Shown here piece by piece: positions 20,455 to 29,337 of a stretch of DNA of 64,000 nt; the stretch's first letter is position 1; each line of letters begins with the position of its first letter. Under the pieces are notes generated by a model. The model had not been told where the DNA came from. It was given only the letters and a program-made list of their open reading frames with translations, and ran no database searches. Made by a program: the position numbers and the translations under genes. This DNA comes from CAZHHH01 sp052400685 (GTDB taxonomy: Bacteria > Bacteroidota > Bacteroidia > Bacteroidales > Marinilabiliaceae): NCBI GenBank assembly GCA_052400685.1, contig JBQTGJ010000006.1, one strand, 5' to 3'.

Positions 20455-20556
20455 TCTCTGTTAAAGGTTACGCTTGCTCTCAAAATGATCATTTACATCG
20501 GTAAATTCACATTTTGAGAGCTGCGTAAGTCCCAAATTTGAACTTTATAAACAAGC
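20455..20556 (+). repeat. Palindromic intergenic element, copy 3 (clean hairpin)
   Basis: The outer stem GCTCTCAAAATG (20476-20487) pairs perfectly with CATTTTGAGAGC (20510-20521). The inner stem ATTTAC-ATCG-GTAAAT (20491-20506) is also perfect. The right arm has CCAAATTTGAACTTTATA. The element lies between two convergent genes and its end abuts the stop codon of the DUF4861 gene. Nothing else was recognised in 20237-20454. Confidence 0.75.
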
Positions 20557-20557
20557 A

Positions 20558-21418
20558 CTATTTAGAATAATCTTCCAAATATTTCACCAGCGCTTCCATT
20601 GAATTAAGCTCCGCTTCGCGCTCACATGAAGAAGTGATCCATGTTTCGAGATATTTAGTCGGTTTTGAGACCATCTCATATTGCTTAGGTCCTTTTGCTA
20701 TACTGGCAAAATCAGCTGGATTAAAGATGATACCAGCGCCAATATTCAGCTGGGAGGCGGCGACATCTTCAGGGTGTATACCCCATGTACAAATATAATC
20801 ATCGCCCTGTTTGGTTTGCATCCCCTTATGATAATTCACCCCTGTATAAAACTGAACCGGATGACTACTAAAAGCAAATGCTTCAACCTTAGCTTCCCGC
20901 ATACCTGAAAAAACTGTAACCCGAACCAATACGTCGATAGTGTCACCACAATAAGGAATTCCTTCGCTAAGCATTTCCATGTATGACTGGTTGGCCTCTT
21001 TACGCACCCGCGCCGTACGCATCGTCACAGGTGTCAGAGATAATACCTTCTGTCCATCCCACAACCGAATTCCGCCTAGTCCCACTGTGGATCCCACTTT
21101 ATAGTAATCAGCGCCCCAACCCTCATTTTGCTGTTCAACGGTGGGATACCATCCTGCTGCGGCCAATTCAAGACCCGGCTTTTCTTTATTATAAACATCA
21201 ATGGAACCTTTATGGTCAAAGTAAAGACGCAATCCTATCCATTCGTTCTCAACGGCCGGACCGTGATGCTCCATTTGGCTATATAAATCACCTGTTTCTG
21301 AAGCCACTTCGCTCGACTGAGTTCCAGAACCTTTACGCATCAAACTAATGTCCGTCTTATTTTGTCCGTAAACATTCATGGCCATAACGGTCATCACAAC
21401 CAACGCTATTGTTTTCAT
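20558..21418 (-). CDS. DUF4861 family secreted protein
   Basis: About 286 residues from Met at 21418 (MKTIALVVMTVMAMNVYGQ), a clear signal peptide; an in-frame upstream start at 21466 would add 16 residues and mask the signal. The body has HHGPAVENEWIGLRLYFDHKGSIDVYNKEKPGLEL and WGADYYKVGSTVGLGGIRLWDG, features of DUF4861, a beta-rich family often found in polysaccharide degradation loci of Bacteroidota. No such locus is next to it here, so its role is open. Confidence 0.75.
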   Translation of the reverse strand: MKTIALVVMTVMAMNVYGQNKTDISLMRKGSGTQSSEVASETGDLYSQMEHHGPAVENEWIGLRLYFDHKGSIDVYNKEKPGLELAAAGWYPTVEQQNEGWGADYYKVGSTVGLGGIRLWDGQKVLSLTPVTMRTARVRKEANQSYMEMLSEGIPYCGDTIDVLVRVTVFSGMREAKVEAFAFSSHPVQFYTGVNYHKGMQTKQGDDYICTWGIHPEDVAASQLNIGAGIIFNPADFASIAKGPKQYEMVSKPTKYLETWITSSCEREAELNSMEALVKYLEDYSK

Positions 21419-21611
21419 GAGCTTAAATTTTATTATTTGTTTGTCACAAAATAAGCAATAAAACACTTATTCGGAAAAAAACGAAAAGTAAAAGCAGCAG
21501 GAAACCAAATCTTCAAACAAAAAAAACAGTTAATCGGCAAAAAGAAACGTATTAAAAGACCATGCACACCTATCTTCTTTTTACTTAAATTTGCCGCTTA
21601 AAATTCTTGAT

Positions 21612-21986
21612 ATGATAACCAAAGGGGTTTGGACAGTGCTGTTGCTGCTACTTTCAAATACATTTATGACCTTTGCCTGGTATGGCCACTTAAAATTCAG
21701 CGAAATGAAATGGTCTCAGAACCTTGGTTTACTGACTATTATATTTATAAGCTGGAGTATTGCGCTATTCGAATATATGTGCCAGGTTCCCGCTAACCGC
21801 ATAGGCTTTAAGGCACACGGCGGACCATTCAGTTTATTGGAATTAAAAGTGATTCAAGAAGTTATCTCACTAACTGTATTTATCATCATTTCCATCACGG
21901 TATTTAAGTCAGAGCCGTTACGATGGAATCATTTAATTGGCCTAATATTTCTAATACTGGCGGTCTTCTTTATTTTTAAAAAGTGA
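21612..21986 (+). CDS. DMT family protein (DUF486)
   Basis: About 124 residues from ATG 21612 (MITKGVWTVLLLLLSNTFMTFAWYGHLKF); an in-frame TTG at 21591 is less likely. There are four membrane segments and the conserved CQVPANRIGF motif and FSLLELKVIQEVI, typical of the small DUF486 inner-membrane family related to drug/metabolite transporters. The substrate is unknown. Confidence 0.85.
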   Translation: MITKGVWTVLLLLLSNTFMTFAWYGHLKFSEMKWSQNLGLLTIIFISWSIALFEYMCQVPANRIGFKAHGGPFSLLELKVIQEVISLTVFIIISITVFKSEPLRWNHLIGLIFLILAVFFIFKK

Positions 21987-22024
21987 CAATTTAAAATACC
22001 GTATAAACAAAACACCACTTCATT

Positions 22025-22123
22025 CATATGTTTAAATTTATCTTTCAATGGTCATATGGAACTCTCGATGAATTTTAATCATTCTCCTGTGTGTATTTTA
22101 GAATGCTAAAATTCATGTTCGTT
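22025..22123 (+). repeat. Double-CATATG repeat, copy 1
   Basis: CATATG at 22025 and 22053 flank an AT-rich 22-bp spacer, followed by GGAACTC, a TAATCATTCTCCTGTGTG-like stretch, and CATGTTCGTTTCA. It is the most diverged copy and is in tandem with copy 2 at a period of 100 bp. Confidence 0.65.
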
Positions 22124-22217
22124 TCATATGTTTATAATTTGTTTTTCAGTTGTCATATGGAACTCGCCGGAATAATCATTCACCTGTATGAGAACCGATT
22201 TTTCATGGCTCGTTTCA
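22124..22217 (+). repeat. Double-CATATG repeat, copy 2
   Basis: CATATG at 22125 and 22154 enclose TTTATAATTTGTTTTTCAGT. Then come GGAACTCGCCG, AATAATCATTCACCTGTATGA and CATGGCTCGTTTCA. It ends just past the 3' end of the DJ-1 gene (22238). The 21987-22237 gap is otherwise filled by copies 1 and 2. Confidence 0.75.
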
Positions 22218-22237
22218 CCCAGCCCATTACTCTTGAA

Positions 22238-22786
22238 TTATTCAACAACCATTTTTTTTGCCAAATCAATGGCGACTTCCCGACCAAGCAAATTTCTCAC
22301 TATTTCGAGAGAAAAAGCCATAGCAGCTCCAATACCTCTTCCTGTAATTATTTTACCATCAGTAACCGCCGGTTCGGCCATTATTTTAGCACCATGTAAA
22401 TACTTTTCGAATCCAGGATAACAAGTCGCTTTTTTCCCTTGAAGCAACTGTAACTCGCCCAATACCATTGGTCCGGCACAGATTGCCCCAAGCCATTTGT
22501 CATTCTTATTAAACGAGGAAACCAAATCTTTAACTTTCTCATTAGCCAAAAGATTAGTCGCTCCAGGAATACCGCCAGGCAAAATAAGCATTTCTGATTC
22601 AGAAGGATTGACATCATTCAAAAAGACATCACATTTAACCGAAACATTATGAGAGCCGGTAACAAAAGGAGAGCCGGTGGTCGAAACCAAAAAAACAGAC
22701 AACCCTGCGCGCCGCAACACATCAACAGGTGTTAAAGCTTCAACTTCCTCAAACCCTTCCGCCAAAAAAACATATATATTTTTCAT
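22238..22786 (-). CDS. DJ-1/PfpI family protein (DJ-1/YajL-like)
   Basis: A 182-residue protein starting MKNIYVFLAEGFEEVEALTPVDVLRRAG, the DJ-1 signature with the conserved Glu next to the nucleophile pocket. The catalytic Cys is in GAICAGPMVLGE (about residue 104). TGRGIGAAMAFSLEIVRNLLG completes the fold. DJ-1/YajL proteins are implicated in protein or nucleotide deglycation and redox protection; the exact reaction is debated. The start codon lies within repeat copy 3, and copies 1-2 lie past the 3' end, so the gene is bracketed by the repeat. Confidence 0.9.
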   Translation of the reverse strand: MKNIYVFLAEGFEEVEALTPVDVLRRAGLSVFLVSTTGSPFVTGSHNVSVKCDVFLNDVNPSESEMLILPGGIPGATNLLANEKVKDLVSSFNKNDKWLGAICAGPMVLGELQLLQGKKATCYPGFEKYLHGAKIMAEPAVTDGKIITGRGIGAAMAFSLEIVRNLLGREVAIDLAKKMVVE

Positions 22787-22875
22787 ATGATTATAATTTG
22801 TTTCTCAGTTGTCATATGGAACTCGCCGTTATACTCCTCAATTTTTGCAAAAATCCGTATCATGGCTCATTTCAA
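22784..22875 (+). repeat. Double-CATATG repeat, copy 3, overlapping the DJ-1 start codon
   Basis: The first CATATG (22784-22789) contains the minus-strand ATG of the DJ-1 gene. The second is at 22813. GGAACTCGCCG and a terminal CATGGCTCATTTCA match copy 2. The rest of the 22876-23218 gap is AT-rich, with a predicted promoter near its right end. Confidence 0.75.
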
Positions 22876-23190
22876 ATCCATAAATAATTAATTTTCACAA
22901 ACTAAAACTCCCAAATCAAAAACCCTTCATCAATTCCACAGCTTCGTAGTTGACAAAGATACTGGTGTCAGATACAGATCAAAACCTCTGGCCAACCCCA
23001 CTTAAACTTCGAATAAAAAATAAAATTAAAAACTTCGCGAAATCTATCATAGCTCTAAAATTAAAACGCTTTTCATTAATCACCAAATCATCATCAAGAA
23101 TTATATTTTAACAAACTGTAAATCAAAATAAAACATTTCCATCAGGCAGTTGTTTTATATAAAAAAAGCAAATAATAGGTAGACAATTAC

Positions 23191-23198
23191 TATTTTTG
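23191..23198 (+). promoter_or_regulatory. Predicted -7 box (TATTTTTG) of the acyl-ligase fusion gene
   Basis: It matches TAnnTTTG and lies 20 bp before the ATG at 23219, so any leader would be very short. No -33 box was identified at standard spacing. Confidence 0.4.
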
Positions 23199-23218
23199 TA
23201 GTTCATTAAATCAACTGT

Positions 23219-25663
23219 ATGTTAAAAAACCGGGGAGAAAAAATTGCGATCACATTTGGCCAAGAAAAAATATCATATCGCAATTTAATGGGTAAAACAG
23301 AGCGTTACTCAACAAAGCTTAATATAGGAAAAGAAGAACACGTTGTTATATATTCAGAAAACAGACCAGCATGGTTTTATGCTCTTTATGCAGTTTGGAA
23401 CCTTCAAGGCGTTGTAATACCCATTGACTTTGGCTCTACCACACAAGAAATAAGCTATATTTTAAAAGATTGTCAACCGTCTGTAGTTTACGTTTCAAAC
23501 GAAGGTCACGACAAAATGCTAAAAGCCATTGAACAGGCAGACATTCTGACAAGAATTATCATTATAGATGAGGATGAAGAGTACGACTCCACTTGCGTTT
23601 CAGATGGAGAAGTCATAAAACCTTCGTTAGATGCTACGGCATTAATAATATATACTTCGGGGACAACAGGCAATCCAAAAGGAGTCGTTCTGAGCTATGG
23701 TAACCTAATCACCAATATTATTGGCGTCTCAGAAAAAATTCCTATTTACACACCCGATTCACGCACAATGATACTGCTGCCGCTGCATCACATCCTACCT
23801 CTTTTAGGGTCTTTAATCGCACCAATGTATGTGGGTGGAATGGCAGCCATTTGTCCGTCAATGGCCTCTGAAGACATTATGAGAACCCTACAAGACAATA
23901 AAATTACAATTATAATAGGCGTTCCACGTTTATATGCAGCCATTCGTAAAGGTATTACAGATAAAATTAACGCCAGTGCGATTGCCCGCATGTTATTTAA
24001 TACAGCAGCCCGAATTCACTCACAAGCCTTCTCAAAATTGGTGTTTGGGGCAGTACATCGCAAATTTGGTGGAGCAGTTAAATTCCTTGTTTCAGGAGGA
24101 GCTCCACTAGACCCTGAAGTTGGTACCGATTACCAAACACTGGGCTTCGAAGTGCTTGAAGGCTATGGTATGACCGAAGCCGCGCCAATGGTTACCTTCA
24201 CCCGTCCGGGACGTGTAAAAATAGGATCACCCGGGGAGGTTCTTCCAGGATCAGAAATAAAAATCGTAGATAATGAAATTACAGTTCGTGGTGGCAACAT
24301 CATGAAAGGTTATTACAATCGTCCCGATGAAACAGCACACGTGCTGAAAGGAGGTTGGTTACAAACAGGCGATCTGGGATATATCGACGAAAAAGGCTAT
24401 CTCTTTATTACAGGTCGCAAAAAAGAAATTATTGTTACTTCCAACGGGAAAAACATAAACCCCGTTGAGCTGGAGGAAAAACTTCTCATGTACAAAGAAG
24501 TGGATGACTGTGGCGTTTTCTTACATGAAAATCAACTGCACGCCATCATAGTACCCAATCATCGCGAGATACAATCTGAAAACATAATGGAAGCGGTAAG
24601 AAACCTGGTAATCGCACCATTTAACAATACGGTCTCATCCTACAAAAGAATATTAAAAATACATACGACTGACGAAGAACTGCCGCGCACCCGTTTGGGC
24701 AAACTGCAAAGATTCAAACTGCAAGACTATGCCATTGAAGAGCAGGTAGAAACAGAACAAGAAGAGGCCCCTCAATCCGAAGAGTTCAAACTTATTGCCA
24801 ATTATTTGGAACAGGAAAAAGGTCGTAAAGTGAGAGCTTCGCACCATCCTGAACTTGATTTGGGGCTGGACTCGCTTGACAGGGTAGCACTTCAAGCCTA
24901 TTTATACCAATCGTTTGGCGTTGACATTGAAGCAAATAATATTAGTCAATTCAAAACAATAGGCGAGTTATGCGACTTTGTTGCCGAGAAAAAAACCAAA
25001 ATGGAAGATGGTGGCATCGACTGGAAAGAAATTCTAAAAGAAAAGGTACACCTCAATTTACCGGTATCGTGGCTACCCACAACCATTATGATGCGGCTTT
25101 CAAAACTTATTTTTAAACTATATTTTAGATTCAGAGCCAAAGGAATGGAAAATATTCCATCGGGACCATGCATCATAGCACCAAACCACCAAAGCTTTTT
25201 TGACGGATTATTTGTTACCGGTTTGTTACGTACCAAACAAATAAGGAAAACATACTTTTACGCCAAGGCGCAGCACGTAAAAAAACCTGTGCTTAAATTT
25301 CTGGCAGATAAAAACAACGTTATTGTTGTCGATTTAAATCGCAACCTTAAGGAATCCATCCAGAAAATGGCAGAAGTCTTAAAACGACAAAAAAACCTCA
25401 TTATTTTCCCCGAAGGAACCCGCTCTATAAACGGAAATCTGGGTCAATTTAAAAAGACATTCGCCATATTAAGCCGGGAGTTAAATATCCCTATTGTTCC
25501 TGTTTCAATAAAAGGGGCCATTGATGCGTTGCCAAAAGGAAGCATTTTCCCAAGGCCATGGAAAAAGATTCATGTGGAATTTTTACAACCTGTCTATCCC
25601 GCCAACAAAAGCTATGACCACATTTCCGACTTAGTGCGTGACCGAATACAGGCAAATATGTAA
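23219..25663 (+). CDS. Acyl-CoA/acyl-ACP ligase, acyl carrier protein and PlsC acyltransferase fusion
   Basis: An 814-residue three-domain protein. Residues 1 to about 500 are an AMP-binding adenylate-forming enzyme: IIYTSGTTGNPKGVVLSYGN (about 143-162), GYGMTEAAP, and TGDLGYIDEKGYLFITGRKKEIIV. Residues about 515-600 are an acyl carrier domain with phosphopantetheine motif LGLDSLDRVAL (Ser about 552). The C-terminal 200 residues are a PlsC/LPLAT acyltransferase with HX4D in NHQSFFDG (about 655) and FPEGTRS (about 730). It resembles E. coli Aas, which activates and transfers fatty acids onto lysophospholipid, but with reversed domain order and an added carrier. I infer that it activates a fatty acid, loads its own carrier and transfers the chain to a lipid. 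Confidence 0.9.
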   Translation: MLKNRGEKIAITFGQEKISYRNLMGKTERYSTKLNIGKEEHVVIYSENRPAWFYALYAVWNLQGVVIPIDFGSTTQEISYILKDCQPSVVYVSNEGHDKMLKAIEQADILTRIIIIDEDEEYDSTCVSDGEVIKPSLDATALIIYTSGTTGNPKGVVLSYGNLITNIIGVSEKIPIYTPDSRTMILLPLHHILPLLGSLIAPMYVGGMAAICPSMASEDIMRTLQDNKITIIIGVPRLYAAIRKGITDKINASAIARMLFNTAARIHSQAFSKLVFGAVHRKFGGAVKFLVSGGAPLDPEVGTDYQTLGFEVLEGYGMTEAAPMVTFTRPGRVKIGSPGEVLPGSEIKIVDNEITVRGGNIMKGYYNRPDETAHVLKGGWLQTGDLGYIDEKGYLFITGRKKEIIVTSNGKNINPVELEEKLLMYKEVDDCGVFLHENQLHAIIVPNHREIQSENIMEAVRNLVIAPFNNTVSSYKRILKIHTTDEELPRTRLGKLQRFKLQDYAIEEQVETEQEEAPQSEEFKLIANYLEQEKGRKVRASHHPELDLGLDSLDRVALQAYLYQSFGVDIEANNISQFKTIGELCDFVAEKKTKMEDGGIDWKEILKEKVHLNLPVSWLPTTIMMRLSKLIFKLYFRFRAKGMENIPSGPCIIAPNHQSFFDGLFVTGLLRTKQIRKTYFYAKAQHVKKPVLKFLADKNNVIVVDLNRNLKESIQKMAEVLKRQKNLIIFPEGTRSINGNLGQFKKTFAILSRELNIPIVPVSIKGAIDALPKGSIFPRPWKKIHVEFLQPVYPANKSYDHISDLVRDRIQANM

Positions 25664-26034
25664 AAGACTAAAATGAATGTAAGAAAACAATGCTTGCTCT
25701 TAACTCACTAACAATAGTTATCCTGCATTTAACTAGTTCAAATCCATTTAAAGTATTGGTTATTAACTGTCCATAAAGTCAGAAGTTTACACTAAAGATT
25801 ACTAATCCAAGGCTTGCGCAAGACGCAAAATATGAGTTAACTGTTGAAAATGCTCATTATAGGAAGATGGACAACGTAAAAATTGGGTTATATAAACAGA
25901 CGCCATTTCGACCATGTTACGTAAAAGACGATTATGAATGCTTGTGAACGCGACTAAAAATAAAATTAAAAAAACAGCAAAAAAAAAGGCGGCCCAAAGG
26001 TCGCCATTTTCTTTTTTCCGTTTTCAGCCAGAAG
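25664..26034. other. Gap with decayed palindromic-element fragments
   Basis: The gap contains CTGTCCATAAAGTCAGAAG near 25770 and AATCCAAGGCTTGCGCAAG near 25806, which match arms of the palindromic element family, but no clean hairpin. An AAAAAAGGCGGCC...GGTCGCC hairpin-like stretch near 25984-26007 may help terminate the minus-strand lipoprotein transcript. No gene is supported. Confidence 0.35.
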
Positions 26035-26238
26035 TTATTCAGCAGGCATTTCTTCTTCAACTACAGCAGCAGTAGAATCAGCTACAGCAACAGCAGAATC
26101 AGCTACAACAGCAGTTTCTTCAACAACTTCAACAGCTGGTTCAACGACAGTTTCCTCAGCGGCAGGTTTTGATGATCCACCGGCACAACCGGCAAAAACC
26201 AAAGCCATGAATACGAAAAATCCAAATAATTTTTTCAT
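26035..26238 (-). CDS. Small Ala/Val/Glu-rich lipoprotein
   Basis: A 67-residue protein starting MKKLFGFFVFMALVFAGCAGG: a signal peptide with lipobox FAGC (Cys18). The mature part is a low-complexity acidic tail of Ala, Val, Glu, Asp and Thr (VADSAVAVADSTAAVVEEE). It is probably anchored to the outer membrane. No function is known. Confidence 0.75.
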   Translation of the reverse strand: MKKLFGFFVFMALVFAGCAGGSSKPAAEETVVEPAVEVVEETAVVADSAVAVADSTAAVVEEEMPAE

Positions 26239-26410
26239 AACACTTTAAATTTTTAGGTTAATTTGTTTGTTAGAAAGAGAATTTTTAATCTCTAAGAGTT
26301 AGTAAAATTAGTAAAGCCATTTCAATTTGCAACTTATCAGCGAAAAAAAATTTTATAAAGAATCATTCCAATCGAACCTGATATAAAATTGAATAAATCA
26401 ATATATTACC

Positions 26411-26455
26411 AAACAAAACCGTCCCACAATCCTAACAAAGGACTCCGGGACGGCT
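26411..26455 (-). terminator. Rho-independent terminator of the etf/acyl-CoA dehydrogenase operon
   Basis: On the minus strand CCGTCCC (26447-26453) pairs with GGGACGG (26419-26425), with a further inner stem (AGTCCTTTGTTAGGATT), followed by TTTTGTTTGG. It is 27 bp past the dehydrogenase stop. Confidence 0.8.
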
Positions 26456-26481
26456 ATAAAAACGACTTTCAGTTGATGAAA

Positions 26482-28194
26482 CTATGCCTCTGCCGGCTTA
26501 AAAAAGCCCAAATCATCAATTGAAAAATTAGAAATGTATTCTGCTTTCGCCCGATTCTCCGAGCGCCCTGAACGGATAAAAATATCGGCAGAACGTCTAA
26601 AACTGTCATCCCGTTCTGTATCATGTAACAGCAGATACCCCATAATTATATTACCTGCCATTTCCACCAAACGTCGGGCATGAAAGTCAAGATACTCATT
26701 ATCCTTCACTGCGGTCACCTGATGAACAGCCTTTTCAAACTCTTCTGTCATCCCTATCAAGGTACGTCTGAAGGCATGTAATTCGGGTTTAAGAGGCATT
26801 TCCTCATACTCCCTAATACGATTCAAATACCCTCCCGTAGTTACCCCTCTAATGGCCGCCACAACCTGTAGTTGGGTCGTACCTTCATAAATAGTTGTAA
26901 TACGGGCGTCTCTATAAATCCTTTCAATAGGGTAATCTTTCATGAATCCACTTCCGCCATGAATCTGAAGCGCATCGTAGGCCAATTGATTACAATACTC
27001 ACTGGTCATCCCCTTTAACAAGGGTGTGAAGAAATCAGCCAGACGCTGGTAATACTTCATCTCCTTGCGTTCTTCTTTATCCAACTGACGATCGTTACTA
27101 ATATGAGCATATGTTTTGTATATGTCCACAAAACGGGACGTTTCATACAACAACGTACGAGAAGCATCCAGTTTCGCTTTCATGGTTGCCAGCATTTCAT
27201 AAACAGCGGGAAAGTCTGCAATAGGCTTGCCGAACTGTTTCCTTTCAGCAGAATAAGCCAATGCTTCGCGATAAGCCGACTCCGAAATACCCACCGACTG
27301 TGCGCCAATACCTAAGCGAGCCCCATTCATCAAAGCCATCACGTATTTAATCAGACCCAACTTACGCTCACCCACCAATTCAGCCGGAGCATTTCGAAAC
27401 ACCAATTCGCATGTTGGTGACCCTTTAATACCCATTTTATTTTCGATACGACGAATGGTCACCGCCTTTTGGTTACGGTCATAGATAAACATCGACAAAC
27501 CACGACCATCATTGGTTCCCGCTTCACTTCTTGCCAAAACCAAAGAGACATGCCCATCACCATTGGTGATAAAACGTTTCACGCCATTCAGATACCATTT
27601 GCCATCCTTTTCATTAAAAGAAGCTTTTAGTTGAACCGCTTGCAGGTCGGACCCGGCATCAGGTTCAGTCAGATCCATAGCGGCTGTTTCGCCATTGGAG
27701 ATGCGTGGTAAAAACCGGCATTTCTGGTCTTCGTCGGCAAATTCATTAATGGTTTCGGCGCAATCCTGCAATCCCCAGATATTAACAAATCCGGCATCGG
27801 CACGCGAAACAATGTCAGCCGCCATAATATACGGTACAATAGGAAAATTCAGACCTTCATATTTACGGGGCAACGTAATGCCCATCAGACCTGCTTTAAC
27901 CAGCGCATCCAAATTTTCCTGTGTCCCCTTGGCGTAAACCACTTCGTTATTTACGATGCTTGGTCCTTCAGCATCAACCCCTTCGGCATTTGGGGCTACA
28001 ATATCGCCACTAATTTCACCAACTATTTCAAGCACTTTTTCATAGCTATCCATAGCATCTTCGAAATCCACAGGCGCATAATCAAACTTATCCTTATCGG
28101 CAAAATTACGCTCTTTGAGCGCCACAATCTTTTTCATCAACGGATGTTGAAGATGAAAAAGAAGATCCGGGTTATCTGTAAAAAAATTAGCCAT
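26482..28194 (-). CDS. Acyl-CoA dehydrogenase family protein
   Basis: A 570-residue flavoenzyme with long N-terminal and C-terminal extensions. Core motifs: AMDLTEPDAGSDLQAVQLKA (FAD and substrate contact), WYLNGVKRFITNGDG, RIENKMGIKGSPTCELVF, YSAERKQFGKPIADF, and ALQIHGGSGFMKDYPIERIYRDARITTIYEGTTQLQ with the catalytic-region Glu. It oxidises an acyl-CoA and passes electrons to ETF. It is the third gene of an etfB-etfA-acd operon, 61 bp after etfA, so its electron acceptor is encoded beside it. Substrate chain length cannot be read from the sequence. Confidence 0.93.
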   Translation of the reverse strand: MANFFTDNPDLLFHLQHPLMKKIVALKERNFADKDKFDYAPVDFEDAMDSYEKVLEIVGEISGDIVAPNAEGVDAEGPSIVNNEVVYAKGTQENLDALVKAGLMGITLPRKYEGLNFPIVPYIMAADIVSRADAGFVNIWGLQDCAETINEFADEDQKCRFLPRISNGETAAMDLTEPDAGSDLQAVQLKASFNEKDGKWYLNGVKRFITNGDGHVSLVLARSEAGTNDGRGLSMFIYDRNQKAVTIRRIENKMGIKGSPTCELVFRNAPAELVGERKLGLIKYVMALMNGARLGIGAQSVGISESAYREALAYSAERKQFGKPIADFPAVYEMLATMKAKLDASRTLLYETSRFVDIYKTYAHISNDRQLDKEERKEMKYYQRLADFFTPLLKGMTSEYCNQLAYDALQIHGGSGFMKDYPIERIYRDARITTIYEGTTQLQVVAAIRGVTTGGYLNRIREYEEMPLKPELHAFRRTLIGMTEEFEKAVHQVTAVKDNEYLDFHARRLVEMAGNIIMGYLLLHDTERDDSFRRSADIFIRSGRSENRAKAEYISNFSIDDLGFFKPAEA

Positions 28195-28255
28195 TTTATT
28201 TATGGTTAGAGGCTTAACAGCCTTTAGTACAACGTTAATAAAACTTACTGAACAA

Positions 28256-29275
28256 TTACTTACTGTTCTTTTTATAGTACTTTATCATCTTAGGGATGAT
28301 ATCCATTACTTCACCGGTAATTACATAGTCTGCAATTCGGTTAATAGGAGCATTGCTATCGGTATTGATGGCAATAACCATGGCTGATTCGCCCATACCT
28401 GCAGTATGCTGAATCTGCCCCGATATACCACATGCGATATATAGCTTAGGTCGTACCGTCACGCCGGTTTGTCCAATCTGACGGTCATGATCGGCATAGC
28501 CTGCATCAACAGCTGCACGAGAGGCGCCAACTTCAGCACCCAACACATCGGCCAAATCATATAACAGGTTGAAGTTTTCCTTAGAACCCATTCCGTAGCC
28601 ACCGGCCACAATTATTGATGAATTTTTAATGTTAACACGACTGTTTTCCATGTGGCGTTCAATCACCTTAACAATTAAATCCTCAGGCTTCAAATATTTG
28701 CTAACTTCAACGGTCTTTACCTCACCCTTATAATTAGCATCCAAAATTGCCTTTTTCATCACGCCTTCGCGCACAGTGGCCATTTGCGGCCTACAATCAG
28801 GATTTATAATAGTCGCTACAATATTACCCCCAAAAGCAGGTCGTATCTGATACAACAAATTTTTATAAACTTTACCAGCTTTTTTATCTTCATGATCCCC
28901 AATTTCCAGAGCCGTACAGTCGGCTGTCAAACCGCTGAAAAGAGCTGAAGAAACACGTGGGCCCAAATCACGCCCCATTGTCGTGGCGCCAAGGAGTGCC
29001 ACCTGTGGTTTCAACTCACGAAAAAGACCATTAATAATGGCAGCATGAGGTAAAGTTGTATAAGGCGCCAGATGTGGATCATCACCAATGTGAACTACAT
29101 CGGCTCCATAAGGAAAAATATGACTTTCAATACCTTTAAGCTTGTGCCCCAACACGAGGGCTTCGAGCTTACATTTAAGTGTGTCGGCTAAGGTGCGCCC
29201 TTTAGTCAGCAGTTCAAGGCTAACGTCGGCAATTTTCCCCTCATCCATTTCACATATAACGAAAACATTATTCAT
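28256..29275 (-). CDS. etfA: Electron transfer flavoprotein alpha subunit
   Basis: A 339-residue protein. The C-terminal FAD domain carries IIVAGGYGMGSKENFNLL, LGAEVGASRAAVDAGYADHDRQIGQTGVTVRPKLYIACGISGQIQHTAGM and VIAINTDSNAPI, the EtfA signature. It forms a heterodimer with EtfB and takes electrons from the acyl-CoA dehydrogenase next to it. It is 62 bp downstream of etfB. Confidence 0.95.
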   Translation of the reverse strand: MNNVFVICEMDEGKIADVSLELLTKGRTLADTLKCKLEALVLGHKLKGIESHIFPYGADVVHIGDDPHLAPYTTLPHAAIINGLFRELKPQVALLGATTMGRDLGPRVSSALFSGLTADCTALEIGDHEDKKAGKVYKNLLYQIRPAFGGNIVATIINPDCRPQMATVREGVMKKAILDANYKGEVKTVEVSKYLKPEDLIVKVIERHMENSRVNIKNSSIIVAGGYGMGSKENFNLLYDLADVLGAEVGASRAAVDAGYADHDRQIGQTGVTVRPKLYIACGISGQIQHTAGMGESAMVIAINTDSNAPINRIADYVITGEVMDIIPKMIKYYKKNSK

Positions 29276-29337
29276 GATGTCGTGTAATTAATTTGAGAAG
29301 CACTGTGTGCTAATGCTTGAAATAAAATACTTAAAAA

